From an uncultured Collinsella sp. (GTDB lineage Bacteria; Actinomycetota; Coriobacteriia; Coriobacteriales; Coriobacteriaceae), in the NCBI GenBank assembly GCA_900551305.1, contig URVK01000018.1, positions 1 to 14,229 on the forward strand: DNA of 14,229 nucleotides, in the 5' to 3' direction. The notes beneath the pieces were generated by a model. That model was not told the origin of the DNA. It made no database searches and worked only from the letters and a program-made list of their open reading frames with translations. Both the position numbers and the translations under genes were made by a program. Positions 13,642-14,229 of the stretch are shown here, piece by piece. Numbering within the stretch: position 1 is the first letter of the stretch; each line of letters opens with the position of its first letter.

Positions 13642-14229
13642 CTTCGAAGTCACCTCCGTCAGAAACAGCTGCACCCTTCAGCTCGGTCTGCTGCTGGAAG
13701 TCCCAGAAAGCGATGCCGAAGCCGATGAGAGCGAGGATGAGCAGAGCAGGGGTTGCCAGAGAATCGTTGGCAACGGTGATGAGCGCGAGGCCAAAGCCCA
13801 TGAGGAAGAAGCCCCACATATCGCGGTTCATCATAACCTTGAGCAGGACGGCGAAGCCGACGAAGCGCATCATGCCGCCTGCAGCGGACAGACCGGTCTG
13901 CAGCCAAGTCGGGATGGCGGAAGCGATGGTCTGACCAATGGTAGCGCCAGCGATGAAGAACAGGGTGACGACGACAGCGAAGATCAGGCCGAGCAGAGCC
14001 ATGGCGAAGTAGTTCAGGCGCTCGATGCCCTTGGTGTCCGCGTTATGAGCCATGTTATCGGCCGTGGACATAAGCGGGGACATAAGCGTGAAGACCAGGG
14101 TAACGCCGAGCTGACCAAGCAGGGCGAACGGAATGGCAAGGCCGACTGCCGCGTTGGGCTCGAGACCCGTAGCGATAGCGAGAATGGCTGCCCTGATGGC
14201 GCCAAAGACGGCGGTTGGGCGTACATTCA
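13631..14229 (-). CDS. PTS mannose/sorbose-family IIC component, C-terminal part (truncated by window edge)
   Basis: Membrane channel subunit of the same PTS as the IID gene. 198 codons are visible. The frame is open to the window edge, so the ATG at 14083 is internal and the true start lies beyond 14229. The sequence is hydrophobic, with several helices, and carries IIC family segments: IRAAILAIATGLEPNAAVG, LAIPFALLGQLGVTLVFTL, and later GMMRFVGFAVLLKVMM and MWGFFLMGFGLAL. The C-terminus is a charged tail ending GDFEDGI. Its stop overlaps the IID start by 11 bp. IIA and IIB partners are expected upstream, outside the window. Confidence 0.88.
   Translation of the reverse strand, partial: NVRPTAVFGAIRAAILAIATGLEPNAAVGLAIPFALLGQLGVTLVFTLMSPLMSTADNMAHNADTKGIERLNYFAMALLGLIFAVVVTLFFIAGATIGQTIASAIPTWLQTGLSAAGGMMRFVGFAVLLKVMMNRDMWGFFLMGFGLALITVANDSLATPALLILALIGFGIAFWDFQQQTELKGAAVSDGGDFEDGI

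Overview
The window looks like a chromosomal sugar-use region from a high-GC, gut-type actinobacterium of the class Coriobacteriia; Collinsella is my best guess. This is inference. The DNA is GC-rich, yet it carries a Firmicutes-style lactose/tagatose-6-phosphate gene set and mannose-family PTS genes, a mix typical of that group. No phylogenetic marker gene is present, so the genus is not proven.

Layout. Positions 1-1950, + strand: the 3' end of a lactose-type PTS EIIBC (lacE) followed by 6-phospho-beta-galactosidase (lacG) and a strong terminator. Positions 1970-2265: a non-coding array of four tandem ~57-bp imperfect palindromes. Positions 2386-3150, - strand: a LacR-like DeoR repressor, divergent from galM (mutarotase, + strand), which ends at a strong terminator. 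Positions 4514-4670: a second unexplained element with 27-bp inverted ends. Positions 4735-5217, - strand: a lone mannose-family PTS IIB whose expected phospho-histidine is a tyrosine. Positions 5425-5500: tRNA-Thr(CGT) with a terminator. Positions 5709-8256, - strand: lacX-like epimerase, then lacC, then a broken nagA 3' fragment, then a YhcH/YiaL-family gene. Positions 8413-8997, + strand: a flavodoxin-like protein. Positions 9073-14229, - strand: nagA, agaS, a GntR/HutC regulator, and PTS IID and IIC genes (IIC is cut by the window edge). Most of these are closed off by their own terminators.

How it fits together (inference from families). Lactose or another beta-galactoside enters as the 6-phosphate through LacE and is split by LacG. 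The galactose-6-phosphate would become tagatose-6-phosphate and be phosphorylated by LacC. N-acetylgalactosamine or galactosamine would enter through the mannose-family IIC/IID, be deacetylated by NagA, and be deaminated and isomerised by AgaS, also to tagatose-6-phosphate. LacC is therefore the likely meeting point of the two routes. LacA/LacB isomerase and LacD aldolase are not in this window. GalM and LacX would handle sugar anomers. LacR and the GntR protein are the likely local regulators; a good GntR-type operator overlaps the agaS promoter.

The items most worth a second look are the four-copy palindrome array, the Tyr-for-His orphan IIB, the inverted-repeat element, the nagA remnant and the enlarged IID.
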